Part shown: positions 23,199 to 33,630 of the stretch, piece after piece | Layout: every line of letters begins with the position of its first letter | Numbering within the stretch: position 1 is the stretch's first letter | The notes under the pieces: generated by a model | What the model saw: the letters and a program-made list of their open reading frames with translations, nothing else | What the model was told of the DNA's origin: nothing | Databases searched by the model: none | Position numbers and translations under genes: made by a program | Assembly: GCF_014489845.1 (NCBI RefSeq) | Contig: NZ_JABURY010000003.1 | Coordinates: 20,460 to 84,459, forward strand | DNA: 64,000 nucleotides | From: Frischella japonica | GTDB taxonomy: Bacteria > Pseudomonadota > Gammaproteobacteria > Enterobacterales > Orbaceae | Direction: 5' to 3'

Positions 23199-23254
23199 TT
23201 TTTAACTTTTAGTTGTCTAACTTTTGCATATTTTACTTGCCAAAGTATAGTAAA

Positions 23255-23273
23255 GCTGGCTAGAATAGCCAGC
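23255..23273 (+). terminator. hairpin at the end of the spc operon
   Basis: GCTGGCTA, loop GAA, TAGCCAGC. No T-run follows, so it may only attenuate or process the transcript between rpmJ and the alpha operon. Confidence 0.45.
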
Positions 23274-23288
23274 CTACAAATTTATTAT

Positions 23289-23374
23289 TTGAGTTTCCTT
23301 TATTTGAGTATCCTGAAAACGGGCTTTTCAGCATAAAGGAAATGATATATTTTTATTAACAATAGGAGTGCATA
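23289..23374 (+). promoter_or_regulatory. alpha operon leader
   Basis: Region before rpsM with a short stem around CTGAAAACGGGCTTTTCAG (about 23313-23331) and the rpsM ribosome binding site AGGAG. In E. coli, S4 binds a pseudoknot here and represses translation; S4 is encoded in this operon. The pseudoknot was not verified, and TTGAGT/TATCCT elements nearby are poorly spaced. Confidence 0.35.
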
Positions 23375-23731
23375 GTGGCCCGTATCGCAGGCATTAACAT
23401 TCCTGATCAACAACATGCTGTAATTGCGTTACAAGCAATTTATGGTATCGGTAATACCCGCGCTAAGACAATTTGTGCTGAAGCAGGTATTCCTGAACAT
23501 GTTAAGATCAGAGAACTATCTGAAGATCAGATTGAAAAGTTACGTGAACAAGTTGCAAAATTCACTGTTGAAGGTGATTTGCGTCGTGAAGTAACAATGA
23601 GTATCAAGCGTTTATTAGACCTTGGTTGTTATCGTGGTATACGTCATCGCCGTGGACTTCCAGTTCGTGGTCAACGTACTAAGACTAACGCACGTACCCG
23701 TAAAGGGCCGCGTAAGCCTATCAAGAAATAA
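23375..23731 (+). CDS. rpsM: 30S ribosomal protein S13
   Basis: S13 of 118 aa, forming intersubunit bridges in the 30S head. It starts with GTG after AGGAG (protein [20 protein letters not shown]), as E. coli rpsM also does. GTG initiation suits translational control by S4. C-terminal motif [19 protein letters not shown]. Confidence 0.98.
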   Translation: MARIAGINIPDQQHAVIALQAIYGIGNTRAKTICAEAGIPEHVKIRELSEDQIEKLREQVAKFTVEGDLRREVTMSIKRLLDLGCYRGIRHRRGLPVRGQRTKTNARTRKGPRKPIKK

Positions 23732-23740
23732 TCGGGGTAA

Positions 23741-24136
<396 letters not shown>

Positions 24137-24164
24137 TTTTAAATTAAACCCTTAGACGTTTTAG

Positions 24165-24803
<639 letters not shown>

Positions 24804-24828
24804 AGTTTAGTACTTAAGAGAGGACACA

Positions 24829-25818
24829 ATGCAGGGTTCTGTAACAGAGTTTTTAAAACCTCACCTAGTTGAAGTTGTTCAATATAATCAAACACATGCA
24901 AAAGTGATTTTAGAACCACTTGAGCGTGGGTTTGGTCATACACTAGGTAATGCACTGCGCCGTATTTTATTATCATCAATGCCGGGATGTGCTGTAACGG
25001 AAGTTGAGATCGATGGTGTATTGCATGAATACAGTACTAAAGAAGGCGTCCAAGAAGATGTGCTTGACATTCTACTAAATTTGAAAAAATTAGCAGTTAA
25101 AGTTCACAGCAAAGATGATGTAATGCTTACATTGAACAAATCTGGGGCTGGTGTTGTTACAGCTGATGACATTATTCATGATGGTGATGTTGAAATTGTT
25201 AATCCAGATCTTGTGATTTGTCATCTTACAGACGCAAATGCTTCAATTAGTATGCGTATCCGTGTACAGAGAGGGCGTGGATACGTTCCTGCTTCTGCTC
25301 GTGTTCGATCAGAAGATGAAGATCGTCCAATAGGACATTTATTAGTTGATGCATGTTTCAGCCCAATAGATAGAATTTCGTATTCTGTAGAAGCGGCTCG
25401 TGTTGAACAACGTACCGATTTAGATAAATTAGTTATTGATATGGAAACTAATGGAACTATCGATCCGGAAGAGTCAATTAGGCGAGCATCTACAATTTTG
25501 GCTGAACAACTTGAAGCTTTTGTTGATTTACGTGATGTGCGTCAACCAGAAGTGAAAGAAGACAAACCTGAATTTGATCCAATTCTTCTGCGTCCAGTAG
25601 ATGATTTGGAATTAACTGTTCGATCTGCTAACTGTTTAAAAGCAGAAGCAGTTCATTACATTGGTGATTTAGTCCAACGTACTGAAGTTGAGTTGTTAAA
25701 AACACCTAATTTAGGTAAGAAATCTCTTACTGAGATTAAGGATGTGCTCGCTTCACGTGGTTTATCTCTTGGTATGCGCTTAGAGAATTGGCCACCGGCG
25801 AGTATTGTTGAAGACTAA
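24829..25818 (+). CDS. rpoA: RNA polymerase alpha subunit
   Basis: Alpha subunit of 329 aa. The N-terminal domain (about 1-235) dimerises and carries the assembly motif [20 protein letters not shown]. The C-terminal domain (about 250-329) binds UP elements and activators, with the conserved [14 protein letters not shown] helix ([18 protein letters not shown]) and [18 protein letters not shown]. Same length as E. coli. Alpha operon. Confidence 0.99.
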   Translation: MQGSVTEFLKPHLVEVVQYNQTHAKVILEPLERGFGHTLGNALRRILLSSMPGCAVTEVEIDGVLHEYSTKEGVQEDVLDILLNLKKLAVKVHSKDDVMLTLNKSGAGVVTADDIIHDGDVEIVNPDLVICHLTDANASISMRIRVQRGRGYVPASARVRSEDEDRPIGHLLVDACFSPIDRISYSVEAARVEQRTDLDKLVIDMETNGTIDPEESIRRASTILAEQLEAFVDLRDVRQPEVKEDKPEFDPILLRPVDDLELTVRSANCLKAEAVHYIGDLVQRTEVELLKTPNLGKKSLTEIKDVLASRGLSLGMRLENWPPASIVED

Positions 25819-25847
25819 TATAAAGTTTATATAAGAAGGATAAAGTT

Positions 25848-26240
25848 ATGCGCCATCGTAAAAGTGGTCGTCAGCTTAATCGTAATAGCAGCCATCGTCA
25901 GGCGATGTTTCGTAATATGACAAGTTCACTTGTTGAACACGAAATTATCAAGACAACTTTACCTAAGGCTAAAGAGCTGCGTCGTGTAGTTGAACCTTTA
26001 ATTACATTAGCTAAAACTGATAGTGTAGCTAATCGCCGTTTGGCTTTTGCTCGAATCCGTAATGCGGATGCAGTAAAAAAACTATTCTCAGATCTTGGTC
26101 CACGTTTTGCAAATCGCCCTGGTGGTTATATTCGCATCATGAAATGTGGTTTCCGTGCTGGTGATAATGCACCTATGGCATTTATAGAATTAGTTGATCG
26201 TCCAGCGACAAGTGAAGCAGTTGAAGCTGTAACTGAGTAA
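25848..26240 (+). CDS. rplQ: 50S ribosomal protein L17
   Basis: L17 of 130 aa near the tunnel exit. Start [20 protein letters not shown] and motif [20 protein letters not shown]. Last gene of the alpha operon; a strong terminator follows 16 bp after its stop. Confidence 0.99.
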   Translation: MRHRKSGRQLNRNSSHRQAMFRNMTSSLVEHEIIKTTLPKAKELRRVVEPLITLAKTDSVANRRLAFARIRNADAVKKLFSDLGPRFANRPGGYIRIMKCGFRAGDNAPMAFIELVDRPATSEAVEAVTE

Positions 26241-26256
26241 GTAATATTTTTTATAG

Positions 26257-26287
26257 AAAAACCGATAAGAGATTATCGGTTTTTTTA
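26257..26287 (+). terminator. alpha operon terminator
   Basis: A 12-bp perfect stem AAAAACCGATAA, loop GAGA, TTATCGGTTTTT, ending in a T-run. Confidence 0.92.
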
Positions 26288-26457
26288 TGTCCAGATATAG
26301 TTTAAGAAATATTATTTTTTAATTTAGAACAATTCCTTAACTATCTAATTATCTAAATATATCCAACCATAATTAGTTTATTACAGTTAACTGTGTTAAT
26401 CACGTTTTGCTATTATGGGTTAAAGTTATTATATTTAAGATTTGGAATAGCTGTTAA

Positions 26458-26661
26458 TTAATAATGTGGTGGAGGGGTCTCCTCAGTTAAAGAAGCAATG
26501 TTAGATTGATGCGTAGCTTGTAATTTTTTCGATAATAGTTTTAATTGCTCTTTTAGCTTAGTAACTTCACTTTGCAATTGAATAACTATTTGATTTAATT
26601 CTTCGATAGTAATATCTTGAAAACTGACTTTTGTTTCGAGTTCTTCAATTCGATTTTTCAT
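26458..26661 (-). CDS. slyX: SlyX family protein
   Basis: Small coiled-coil protein of 67 aa: MKNRIEELETKVSFQDITIE is followed by heptad-rich helix and the typical SlyX ending TPPPHY. Function unknown; in E. coli slyX lies next to slyD, and here it is separated from slyD only by radC. It has its own transcription direction, convergent with the alpha operon. Confidence 0.85.
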   Translation of the reverse strand: MKNRIEELETKVSFQDITIEELNQIVIQLQSEVTKLKEQLKLLSKKLQATHQSNIASLTEETPPPHY

Positions 26662-26891
26662 TTTTTTTCAGTAAGTTATATTATAAATAATAGATATTAT
26701 AAATTAAATAGACAATGGATACTAATAATAATGTAATCTGGTCAATACTGTAAATAGCAAGTTTAAATAATGGTATAATCGACGGTAATGAATATTAAAA
26801 TAAATAAGCAATCGCAATAAATGATTTAATATTTATAGTATGATAGTAATCTGTTATTAAGTATGATGTATTTTATAAGATTGATAATATG

Positions 26892-27554
26892 TTATATCCA
26901 TCCACGTTCAGCAAAAGACACGTATTCACCTTTACCTATTACAAAGTGATCAAGAATACGAATATCCAATAAATTACATGCTTCTTCTATTTGTTGAGTA
27001 ACTTTGCGATCTGCCTGACTTGGTTCTGCTACTCCTGACGGGTGATTATGAGCTAGAATAATTGCAGCGGCATTACATTTTAATGCTTTGCGAACTATTT
27101 CCCGAGGATGGACTTCTACACAATTATATGTACCTACAAACATTTCTTCACTACATATTACATGATTTTGATTATCAAGAAATATAACTAAAAATACTTC
27201 GCGGTCTTTATTCGCTAATTGACTCGCTAAATAATGATGGGTAAGAGTTGGTGATGTCAATACATTATTTTCAGTCATTTTGAATTTTAAATAACGTTTC
27301 GATAATTCGATTACGGCTTGTAATTGTGTATATTTGGTCGTACCTAATCCTTTTTTTTGACAAAATACTTGGTGACTAGCATTTATCATATGATAAAGTG
27401 AACCAAAATCATTCAACAACATTTGTGATAGTGTTAATACCGGTATTCCTTTGATTCCTGTCCGTAAAAAAATGGCTAATAATTCATGATCGGCAAGTGA
27501 TTGCGCACCGAATTTTAGTAACTTTTCTCTTGGCATCATATTATTATGCCTCAT
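26892..27554 (-). CDS. radC: RadC family JAB1/MPN-type protein
   Basis: Protein of 220 aa with an N-terminal helix-hairpin-helix-like part (MPREKLLKFGAQSLADHELL) and a C-terminal metal-dependent MPN+/JAMM domain with HPREIVRKALKCNAAAIIL and the zinc motif LAHNHPSG followed by SQAD. Named for DNA repair, but its in vivo role is unsettled. The E. coli neighbours rpmB-rpmG lie about 4.7 kb away here. A start at the internal MPREK Met is also possible. Confidence 0.93.
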   Translation of the reverse strand: MRHNNMMPREKLLKFGAQSLADHELLAIFLRTGIKGIPVLTLSQMLLNDFGSLYHMINASHQVFCQKKGLGTTKYTQLQAVIELSKRYLKFKMTENNVLTSPTLTHHYLASQLANKDREVFLVIFLDNQNHVICSEEMFVGTYNCVEVHPREIVRKALKCNAAAIILAHNHPSGVAEPSQADRKVTQQIEEACNLLDIRILDHFVIGKGEYVSFAERGWI

Positions 27555-27675
27555 ACGTATTTGATGATTTTTATTAAATACTATAAATAAAAACTAAGAA
27601 ATGGATAAAAATTTATTCTAAATTGCTAGATAAATCACAAAATTGAAGATGCCATTACAGCGGAAAAATGGTTAT

Positions 27676-27700
27676 CAAGGTGCATTAGGAAAGCACCTTG
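27676..27700 (-). terminator. slyD terminator
   Basis: CAAGGTGC, 9-nt loop, GCACCTTG. On the slyD strand it is followed by ATAACCATTTTTCC, a delayed T-run. Confidence 0.55.
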
Positions 27701-27720
27701 TAAATGAACAAATTAAAAGG

Positions 27721-28299
27721 CTAGTGTTTACAACCACAACCATGGCCACCACAACAGCCGTCATCTTGGTCATCTTCTTCGTGGTCGTGTCCGCCACAAC
27801 CACAGCTACCATGATCATGATGGTGATGACCATGTGCTCCATGTACATGTCCATGAGCAAGTTCTTCTTCAGTTGCTTCTCTAATATCCACAACTTCAAC
27901 ATTAAATTTTAGATCTTGACCGGCTAACATGTGGTTACCATCAATAGTCACATTATCGCCATCAATCGCCGTAATTTCTACTGGAACAGGTCCATGATCA
28001 GTATCAGCCAGAAAGCGCATACCTACTTCAAGTTCATCGACACCAACAAAAACATCACGCGGTACAGTTTGTACAAGGTTGTCATTATATTCGCCATAAG
28101 CATTGTCTGCTTCAATTTCAACATCAAATTTATCGCCTTTTTGGCGACCTTCTAAAGCATCTTCTAAACCTTTAATTAAATTACCGGCACCATGTAAATA
28201 TTCTAATGGTGCAACAACGGTTGTTTCGTCAACTAATACACCATCTTTAGTGCGAACTTGATATGCTAAACTTACTACTGAATCTTTTGCTATTTTCAT
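27721..28299 (-). CDS. slyD: SlyD FKBP-type prolyl isomerase with metal-binding tail
   Basis: Peptidyl-prolyl isomerase and chaperone of 192 aa. The FKBP domain (about 1-68 and 130-148) is split by the IF chaperone insert, as in E. coli (VSLAYQVRTKDGVLVDETTV, then AYGEYNDNLVQTVPRDVF). The last 40 or so residues are packed with His, Cys and Asp/Glu (HGHVHGAHGHHHHDHGSCGC onward). Such tails bind nickel and other metals and help hydrogenase maturation in E. coli. No hydrogenase genes are in the window. Confidence 0.96.
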   Translation of the reverse strand: MKIAKDSVVSLAYQVRTKDGVLVDETTVVAPLEYLHGAGNLIKGLEDALEGRQKGDKFDVEIEADNAYGEYNDNLVQTVPRDVFVGVDELEVGMRFLADTDHGPVPVEITAIDGDNVTIDGNHMLAGQDLKFNVEVVDIREATEEELAHGHVHGAHGHHHHDHGSCGCGGHDHEEDDQDDGCCGGHGCGCKH

Positions 28300-28483
28300 T
28301 TGATCTCCGATTGTTAGCGAGAAAAGATGTTGGAATTTTATATGAAAAATCGATTAAAGTATTCTATTTTTATTAATAAATAAAACAACTAAATATATTA
28401 ACTACGATTATTTTTGGAGAGTTAGTTACAAGAATCAAATTTTGGTTAACTATAAATATAAAAGGAGAGTTTTTAGAACAGAA

Positions 28484-28512
28484 TTAACAATCATTTGTTA
28501 TTCCTTTATAAT
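28484..28512 (+). promoter_or_regulatory. ubiA promoter
   Basis: -35 TTAACA (28484-28489), 17-bp spacer, -10 TATAAT (28507-28512). Start about 27 nt upstream of ubiA. Confidence 0.65.
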
Positions 28513-28545
28513 CATTTTTATGAATCGATAACAACACTTATCTAA

Positions 28546-29394
28546 ATGAAGTCAAAAATTCAAGCTTATTGTCAACTTACAAGATTGGATAAACCTGTAG
28601 GTACAATGTTATTATTGTGGCCAACTATGTGGGCATTGTGGTTAACGGGAATACCTACACCGCATTTGTTTATTGTTTTTACGTTGGGTGTTATTATAAT
28701 GAGAGCCGCTGGCTGTGTAATAAATGATTTTGCTGATCGCAAATTAGATGGCCATGTAATGCGTACTAAAAATCGTCCATTGGCTAGTGGTAAATTGAAT
28801 AACAAAAATGCATTAATTATGTTTGTTGTTTTAATTGCGATTTCATTTGCTTTATTGTTAACTTTACCGCCCCTTACATGGTTAATTGCGATTTTCGCAT
28901 TTGGAACAACTTTGTTATACCCTTTTATGAAACGGTATACTCATCTTCCACAGATAATACTAGGTATTGCATTTAGTTGGTCCATTCCGATGGTTTATGC
29001 TGCCACCCTTGCCAAATTTCCTTTAACATGTTGGTTATTATTTATAGCTAATATTTGTTGGACGATCGCTTATGATACCGAATATGCGATGGTAGATCGT
29101 GAAGATGATATAAAAATAGGTATCAAATCGACGGCAATTTTATTTGGGAAATACGATAAACTTATAATTGGTATTTTACAGATTAGTACCGTTTGGATTT
29201 TAATGGTTATTGGGATATTGAACCAATTGTCGGGTTATTTTTATGTTAGCTTGGTTATAGCATCTTTATTATTTATCTATCAACAAGTGATTCTTGTTGA
29301 TAGAAAAAGAGAACGCTGTTTTCGCGCATTCATAAATAATCAATATGTTGGGTTAGTGATATTTATTGGTATTTTATTGCATATTATTCAATAA
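28546..29394 (+). CDS. ubiA: 4-hydroxybenzoate polyprenyltransferase
   Basis: Integral membrane prenyltransferase of 282 aa that joins the polyprenyl chain to 4-hydroxybenzoate in ubiquinone synthesis. Both Asp-rich magnesium/diphosphate motifs are present: NDFADRKLDGHVMRTKNRPL and DTEYAMVDREDDIKIGIKS. About nine membrane segments. The usual partner ubiC is not adjacent. It is convergent with plsB and overlaps its end by 7 bp. Confidence 0.96.
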   Translation: MKSKIQAYCQLTRLDKPVGTMLLLWPTMWALWLTGIPTPHLFIVFTLGVIIMRAAGCVINDFADRKLDGHVMRTKNRPLASGKLNNKNALIMFVVLIAISFALLLTLPPLTWLIAIFAFGTTLLYPFMKRYTHLPQIILGIAFSWSIPMVYAATLAKFPLTCWLLFIANICWTIAYDTEYAMVDREDDIKIGIKSTAILFGKYDKLIIGILQISTVWILMVIGILNQLSGYFYVSLVIASLLFIYQQVILVDRKRERCFRAFINNQYVGLVIFIGILLHIIQ

Positions 29395-31817
29395 ATTTCT
29401 TCAATGGTTTGCATGACTTGGTTAGTAATTAATGGTTTAAGCGTATCATTCATTAATTTAATTTTTTCAAAACTCTCTATTTTAGTATCATCAAGGTAAC
29501 CTAAATCTCGCAACGTAGATACTAGAGTTGAAAATACTCCTTTATCGAAAAATTCAGGGGCATTAATACCATGTAATACAGATAGCCTTTCAGCAATCAG
29601 TCTACTTTCTTTTTCAAGGTTTGCTCGACTTATGGATGGATCTTTTTGTAATAGTGAAAAAGTAATTACGTAACGTTGTAGCGTATCTTTGGAAATTGAT
29701 GCTAATAACTGTAATGATGTTAGCTTCAAATAATTAATAGTTATTCGTTCGGAAGAATAACTGATAAAATTGATATCGGCAAAACATTGTAATAATTTTT
29801 CAATATAGTTCAAGAGCTCTTGCTCATTATAATTAATGAATAGTTCGGCTTTAATTAATGGGTAAATTAACTCAATTTGCTTGGTTAATTCATCAAGTGA
29901 TATACGATTATGCTTAAGTATGATGCGCGCAATAATAGCAGGAATGATTAACAGATGTTGAATATTATTACGATAATATGTCATTAATACAGCTTGTTCT
30001 TGTGTTAAGCTGACAATTTCACCAGCTTCATCTGTAGTTATGATAAATTTACCCATCTGCTTGGCGTGTTCGAACAATTGTTCAGCATTTTGCTCAGGAA
30101 TAGTCACTAAGTCTGAATAAGGGACCGTTTTTAATAAAATGACAGCATAATGAATATGTTCGATTAATTGTTTTTTGGTTAACGCATTTTGTTGAGAAGC
30201 TAATAAAAATGTACTACATAAATTCATCGCATTAACGGCTGCCGATGAATTGATACTTTCCATAATATTTTTTGCTAAGAGATTAGATGTTGGCGTTAAC
30301 CATTGTGGCCTAACTGTACCTGTTTTTTCAATTGCATTTCGCCAATCAGGAACATGTTGGTTAAGAAATTGATTTAATAAAATGGGTTGACCAAAATTAA
30401 CATAACCTAAACCTAATTTTTTTAGTTTGAAAAAAGCTTTTACTGTTTGCCACAAATTTTCTTTTTTCTTCGCAGCACCACGTAGTTCATTAGCGTAAGT
30501 CGCGACCTCTAAAACATGCTCATAACCTATATAAACCGGTACAATTGTTATAGGTCTTGGATCTCCACGTAACAGTGTTTGTATAGTCATCATTAACATA
30601 CCGGTTTTGGGGTCGAGTAGACGACCTGTACGTGAACGTCCACCTTCGATAAAATATTCTACTGAATAACCACGAATAAATAATTCGGCTAAATATTCTC
30701 GGAAAACTGCGGTATATAATTTATTGCCCCTAAATGACCGGCGGATGAAAAAAGCACCTAACCGACGGAAAATTGGTCCAGCAGGCCAAAAATTCAGGTT
30801 AATCCCAGCTGCAATATGAGGTGGTACGAGCCCTTGTCGGTAAAGAACATAAGATAAAAGTAAGTAATCCATGTGGCTACGATGACATGGCGCATACACA
30901 ATTTCATGACCATTTTGCGCTAATTCTCTTATTGGGTCGGCATTAGTAACTTTTAAGCCTTGATATAAGCGATTCCATGCCCAAGTTAATATATAATCGG
31001 TAATTTTCAGTGCACGATAGGTAAAATTTGCGGCAATTTCATTAAGCATAAATAAGGCATTTTTTTTCGCTTTTTCAAGGGAGATATTTTTACTTTTTGC
31101 TTCTTCCTTGATTGCCTCACTGATTTCTTGATTATTTAATAATTTTTTTAGCATCTGTTGTCTTATCGGTAAGGTTGGTCCGACGGATGCAGTACGTTGT
31201 TTGGCAAAATGAATGCGAGCAACCCGTGATAGTTTATGTGCTAATTCTGATACTTGTTCAGTTTCAGTTGATAAGGCAATATTTTTTAAGGAAACTGTAT
31301 GTGAAAAACGGGTATAACAATCGCGACCAGTAAAAAGCATTTTGAAAAATTTACGTGTACCTCCTAAGACTTGTAAAGAAAGTTTTTTCTTACCTTCTTT
31401 GTCCGGGGCACGGCTAAACATCACTGAAACAGGCAACATTTGTACATCAAGCTGAGAATCTTGTTTATGAGCAGTAATGTATTGGTGAAGAATCTCAATT
31501 GATTTATTTTTTTGTTGTTTAGACACAAAAATGCCAGGGCCTTTATCAATATATAAATAAGCCGGTAACAAACCGTTATCGGTTTTTATACCATCTAAAG
31601 GATCAGGTAACTGATATTTCTTGCTTAACGTTTGTACGACCATTAAATCTATTTTCGAATTATATGGTAAAACATACAAAATAGGCGCCAAACGGTTAAT
31701 ATTTAATTCTTTAATTGGGTCCGTAGGAATTGATTTGCTCTGGACAAAAAATTCAACCGGTAGGCGAATAAAGGCAAAAGATAGCTTATTCCACCAAGAT
31801 GTTATCCACTGTAACAT
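29388..31817 (-). CDS. plsB: glycerol-3-phosphate acyltransferase PlsB
   Basis: Inner membrane enzyme of 809 aa, committing glycerol-3-phosphate to phospholipid synthesis. The acyltransferase blocks are visible: CHRSHMDYLLLSYVLY (catalytic His and Asp), then IFRRLGAFFIRRSFRGN, YFIEGGRSRTGRLLDPKTGM and ITIVPVYIGYEHV. Length matches E. coli PlsB (807). It shares 7 bp with the 3' end of ubiA, as convergent neighbours. Confidence 0.97.
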   Translation of the reverse strand: MLQWITSWWNKLSFAFIRLPVEFFVQSKSIPTDPIKELNINRLAPILYVLPYNSKIDLMVVQTLSKKYQLPDPLDGIKTDNGLLPAYLYIDKGPGIFVSKQQKNKSIEILHQYITAHKQDSQLDVQMLPVSVMFSRAPDKEGKKKLSLQVLGGTRKFFKMLFTGRDCYTRFSHTVSLKNIALSTETEQVSELAHKLSRVARIHFAKQRTASVGPTLPIRQQMLKKLLNNQEISEAIKEEAKSKNISLEKAKKNALFMLNEIAANFTYRALKITDYILTWAWNRLYQGLKVTNADPIRELAQNGHEIVYAPCHRSHMDYLLLSYVLYRQGLVPPHIAAGINLNFWPAGPIFRRLGAFFIRRSFRGNKLYTAVFREYLAELFIRGYSVEYFIEGGRSRTGRLLDPKTGMLMMTIQTLLRGDPRPITIVPVYIGYEHVLEVATYANELRGAAKKKENLWQTVKAFFKLKKLGLGYVNFGQPILLNQFLNQHVPDWRNAIEKTGTVRPQWLTPTSNLLAKNIMESINSSAAVNAMNLCSTFLLASQQNALTKKQLIEHIHYAVILLKTVPYSDLVTIPEQNAEQLFEHAKQMGKFIITTDEAGEIVSLTQEQAVLMTYYRNNIQHLLIIPAIIARIILKHNRISLDELTKQIELIYPLIKAELFINYNEQELLNYIEKLLQCFADINFISYSSERITINYLKLTSLQLLASISKDTLQRYVITFSLLQKDPSISRANLEKESRLIAERLSVLHGINAPEFFDKGVFSTLVSTLRDLGYLDDTKIESFEKIKLMNDTLKPLITNQVMQTIEEIY

Positions 31818-32064
31818 AATTTATTTGACTCTAAACATAACAATAACAATTAACTAATCATATCAAAATTCAACTTAAAAAGCATCGAATCAATGTTTAA
31901 ATACTTAAGAATAATAATGTAAAGATATTGATTTATATGATAAGTAATATCTTGAATAATTTTTGTTATAATGAATTTGATAATGATATTCATATGATGG
32001 ATTTATAATGTTGCTTATTAACACAGAAGAAGTATATTTTTTATCACCAAAGCTATAATAGTGC
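31818..32064. other. divergent region between plsB and rpmB
   Basis: A/T-rich DNA without a clear gene. It contains an extended -10 with an adjoining Fur-like box (annotated separately) and a 16-codon ORF at 32008 (MLLINTEEVYFLSPKL) with no visible ribosome binding site. The plsB promoter must be here but was not located. Confidence 0.4.
31964..31997 (+). promoter_or_regulatory. extended -10 promoter with adjoining Fur-like box
   Basis: TGTTATAAT at 31964-31972 is a perfect extended -10. Six bases later begins GATAATGATATTCATATGA (31979-31997), matching the Fur consensus at 14 of 19, with the first ten bases perfect. This places the box over the transcription start. What would be transcribed is unclear: either a longer rpmB leader or a small RNA. 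Confidence 0.4.
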
Positions 32065-32093
32065 TTGAGAATCTTTGCATAACAGCGTATACT
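32065..32093 (+). promoter_or_regulatory. rpmB-rpmG promoter
   Basis: -35 TTGAGA (32065-32070), 17-bp spacer, -10 TATACT (32088-32093) followed by GCGC, a GC-rich discriminator typical of stringently controlled promoters. It implies a leader of about 170 nt before rpmB. Confidence 0.75.
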
Positions 32094-32099
32094 GCGCTA

Positions 32100-32269
32100 C
32101 CTTAATATTGTAGGTGTAATGTGAGAAGTTAGTCTATTTGGTTATCGAAACTCATCTCAATCGCCTCATAGAATAACTAAAGCCTGACGAGGTAAATGTT
32201 CCATTAAACACATTATGTCTAAGGCCTAAGTATACTAAAATAGTATAGAAATTTCGGAGAATTATTGAC
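32100..32269 (+). promoter_or_regulatory. rpmB leader RNA
   Basis: About 170 nt of untranslated leader. Just before the ribosome binding site (CGGAG) lies a hairpin, TATACT, loop AAAAT, AGTATA at 32231-32247. The length suggests post-transcriptional control, which has not been established. Confidence 0.35.
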
Positions 32270-32506
32270 ATGTCACGAGTATGCCAAGTAACAGGCAAAA
32301 AACCACTAGTAGGTAACAATCGTTCACATGCGCTGAATGCTACTAAACGTCGTTTTCTGCCAAATCTTCAAACTCATCGTTTTTGGGTTGAGAGTGAAAA
32401 ACGTTTTGTAAAATTACGTGTATCTGCTAAAGGTATGCGTACTATCGATAAAAAGGGTATTGATGCAGTATTAGCTGAAATCCGTGCCCGTGGTGAATCT
32501 TACTAA
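32270..32506 (+). CDS. rpmB: 50S ribosomal protein L28
   Basis: L28 of 78 aa. Start [20 protein letters not shown], then [19 protein letters not shown]; same length as E. coli L28. It is followed 24 bp later by rpmG. In E. coli the downstream gene mutM follows; here it does not. Confidence 0.98.
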   Translation: MSRVCQVTGKKPLVGNNRSHALNATKRRFLPNLQTHRFWVESEKRFVKLRVSAKGMRTIDKKGIDAVLAEIRARGESY

Positions 32507-32530
32507 GAAACTATATAAAGGAAAATTATC

Positions 32531-32698
32531 ATGGCTAAAGGTGTACGTGAAAAAATTAGATTAGTTTCTTCAGCTGGTACAGGTCATTTTTATACTACCA
32601 GTAAAAATAAGAGAACTATGCCTGAAAAAATGGAAATCAAGAAATATGATCCCGTTGTTCGTCAGCATGTGATTTATAAAGAAGCTAAAATCAAATAA
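32531..32698 (+). CDS. rpmG: 50S ribosomal protein L33
   Basis: Short gene of 55 codons plus stop: [20 protein letters not shown], then [20 protein letters not shown] and [14 protein letters not shown]. This is the form without zinc cysteines, as in E. coli. It is co-transcribed with rpmB and ends in a strong terminator. Confidence 0.96.
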   Translation: MAKGVREKIRLVSSAGTGHFYTTSKNKRTMPEKMEIKKYDPVVRQHVIYKEAKIK

Positions 32699-32712
32699 TA
32701 TGTTTTTGTTAT

Positions 32713-32742
32713 AAAAAACCTAGCTTGATGCTAGGTTTTTTA
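32713..32742 (+). terminator. rpmB-rpmG terminator
   Basis: A 12-bp stem AAAAAACCTAGC, loop TTGAT, GCTAGGTTTTTT. Confidence 0.92.
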
Positions 32743-33630
32743 TTGTTGTTAATTGTCTTTTAGTAGACGCTATTATTTCTACAATACAGTCTCATTTCAT
32801 TTTTATCCATTCAGTGCTATAAATGTAATTAACCAATTGCAAACAGTTAACCTGTTTATCTCAAAGTTATAACTTGTAATAAATAATGATAAATTTTTTG
32901 GCCGTCGTTGGTTAATATATGGGGAAACCATACCCACTGAATGTCGAGTTGTTGTTATATTGATTGAAGTAATCCGGAATTATACTGAGGGTAAATATTT
33001 AGCAATAATAACGTTATACTTGTTAAAGTTAATTTATTTTTAACAAGTAAAAAATAGAATTCTTCTGAGCAAGAGAGTTTTATTTTGACCAAAACTATAA
33101 GAATTCCAATCAAAGTTTTCTCATTTTTATGATTAACAATACTAAACATATATGGGGTAGCATTAGCTACTATAAATGAACACTATTGATAATCAATTGT
33201 ATTATCCACTTTTTCGAGTCGTTTGTTTTGATGTAGCTCAACTGTTATTAATTGTTGATGTGTGGCTATGTTGTATAAGAATATTAATGTATTGATTTTG
33301 CTGGCAGTTTTTGTATTTATTGCAGCAATAATAATCAAAATGATTCCATAAATAATCCAAAATATACATATTTCCAAAAAATATAGATGATTGGTTCATC
33401 ATTTTTATATTTAACAACAACATAAAAATCATCGCTATCTATAAATTATTGTGATTTTTGCTATGGGGAGATAATGTTGTATTTCATCCAGTAAATTAGA
33501 TTCAGTTTTAGCAACTAGGTAATATTAACGTCGGTGTATTTCTATGAAAGCAAATGTTATACCCAATTTGAACTTATATAGTAAAATAGTCTCCTTTTAG
33601 AAGATTAATAATGATAATGTAGGAGCATAT
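32743..33630. other. gene-poor region with possible decayed small membrane gene
   Basis: Almost 900 bp without a convincing gene. On the minus strand two overlapping frames look like one broken gene. One begins MIFMLLLNIKMMNQSSIF at 33432. The other, a TTG-started frame at 33377, has a clear membrane segment (IFWIIYGIILIIIAAI) and ends at 33183. A further frame at 33149-32955 is crossed by an 11-bp inverted repeat (33017-33027 with 33039-33049), arguing against coding. The gpmI ribosome binding site AGGAG is at 33621. Confidence 0.35.

Noticed and set aside
27675..27912. Open frames on both strands through the slyD 3' end
   Set aside because: They are shadows of the His-rich repeat codons of slyD, which is well supported in its own frame.
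32008..32058. 16-codon ORF MLLINTEEVYFLSPKL as a leader peptide for rpmB
   Set aside because: No ribosome binding site, no regulatory codon run, and it ends just before the rpmB promoter, so it would not lie in the main transcript.
32955..33149. 64-codon minus-strand ORF
   Set aside because: An 11-bp inverted repeat with a poly-A flank runs through it, no ribosome binding site was seen, and no family is recognised; kept only as part of the gene-poor region.
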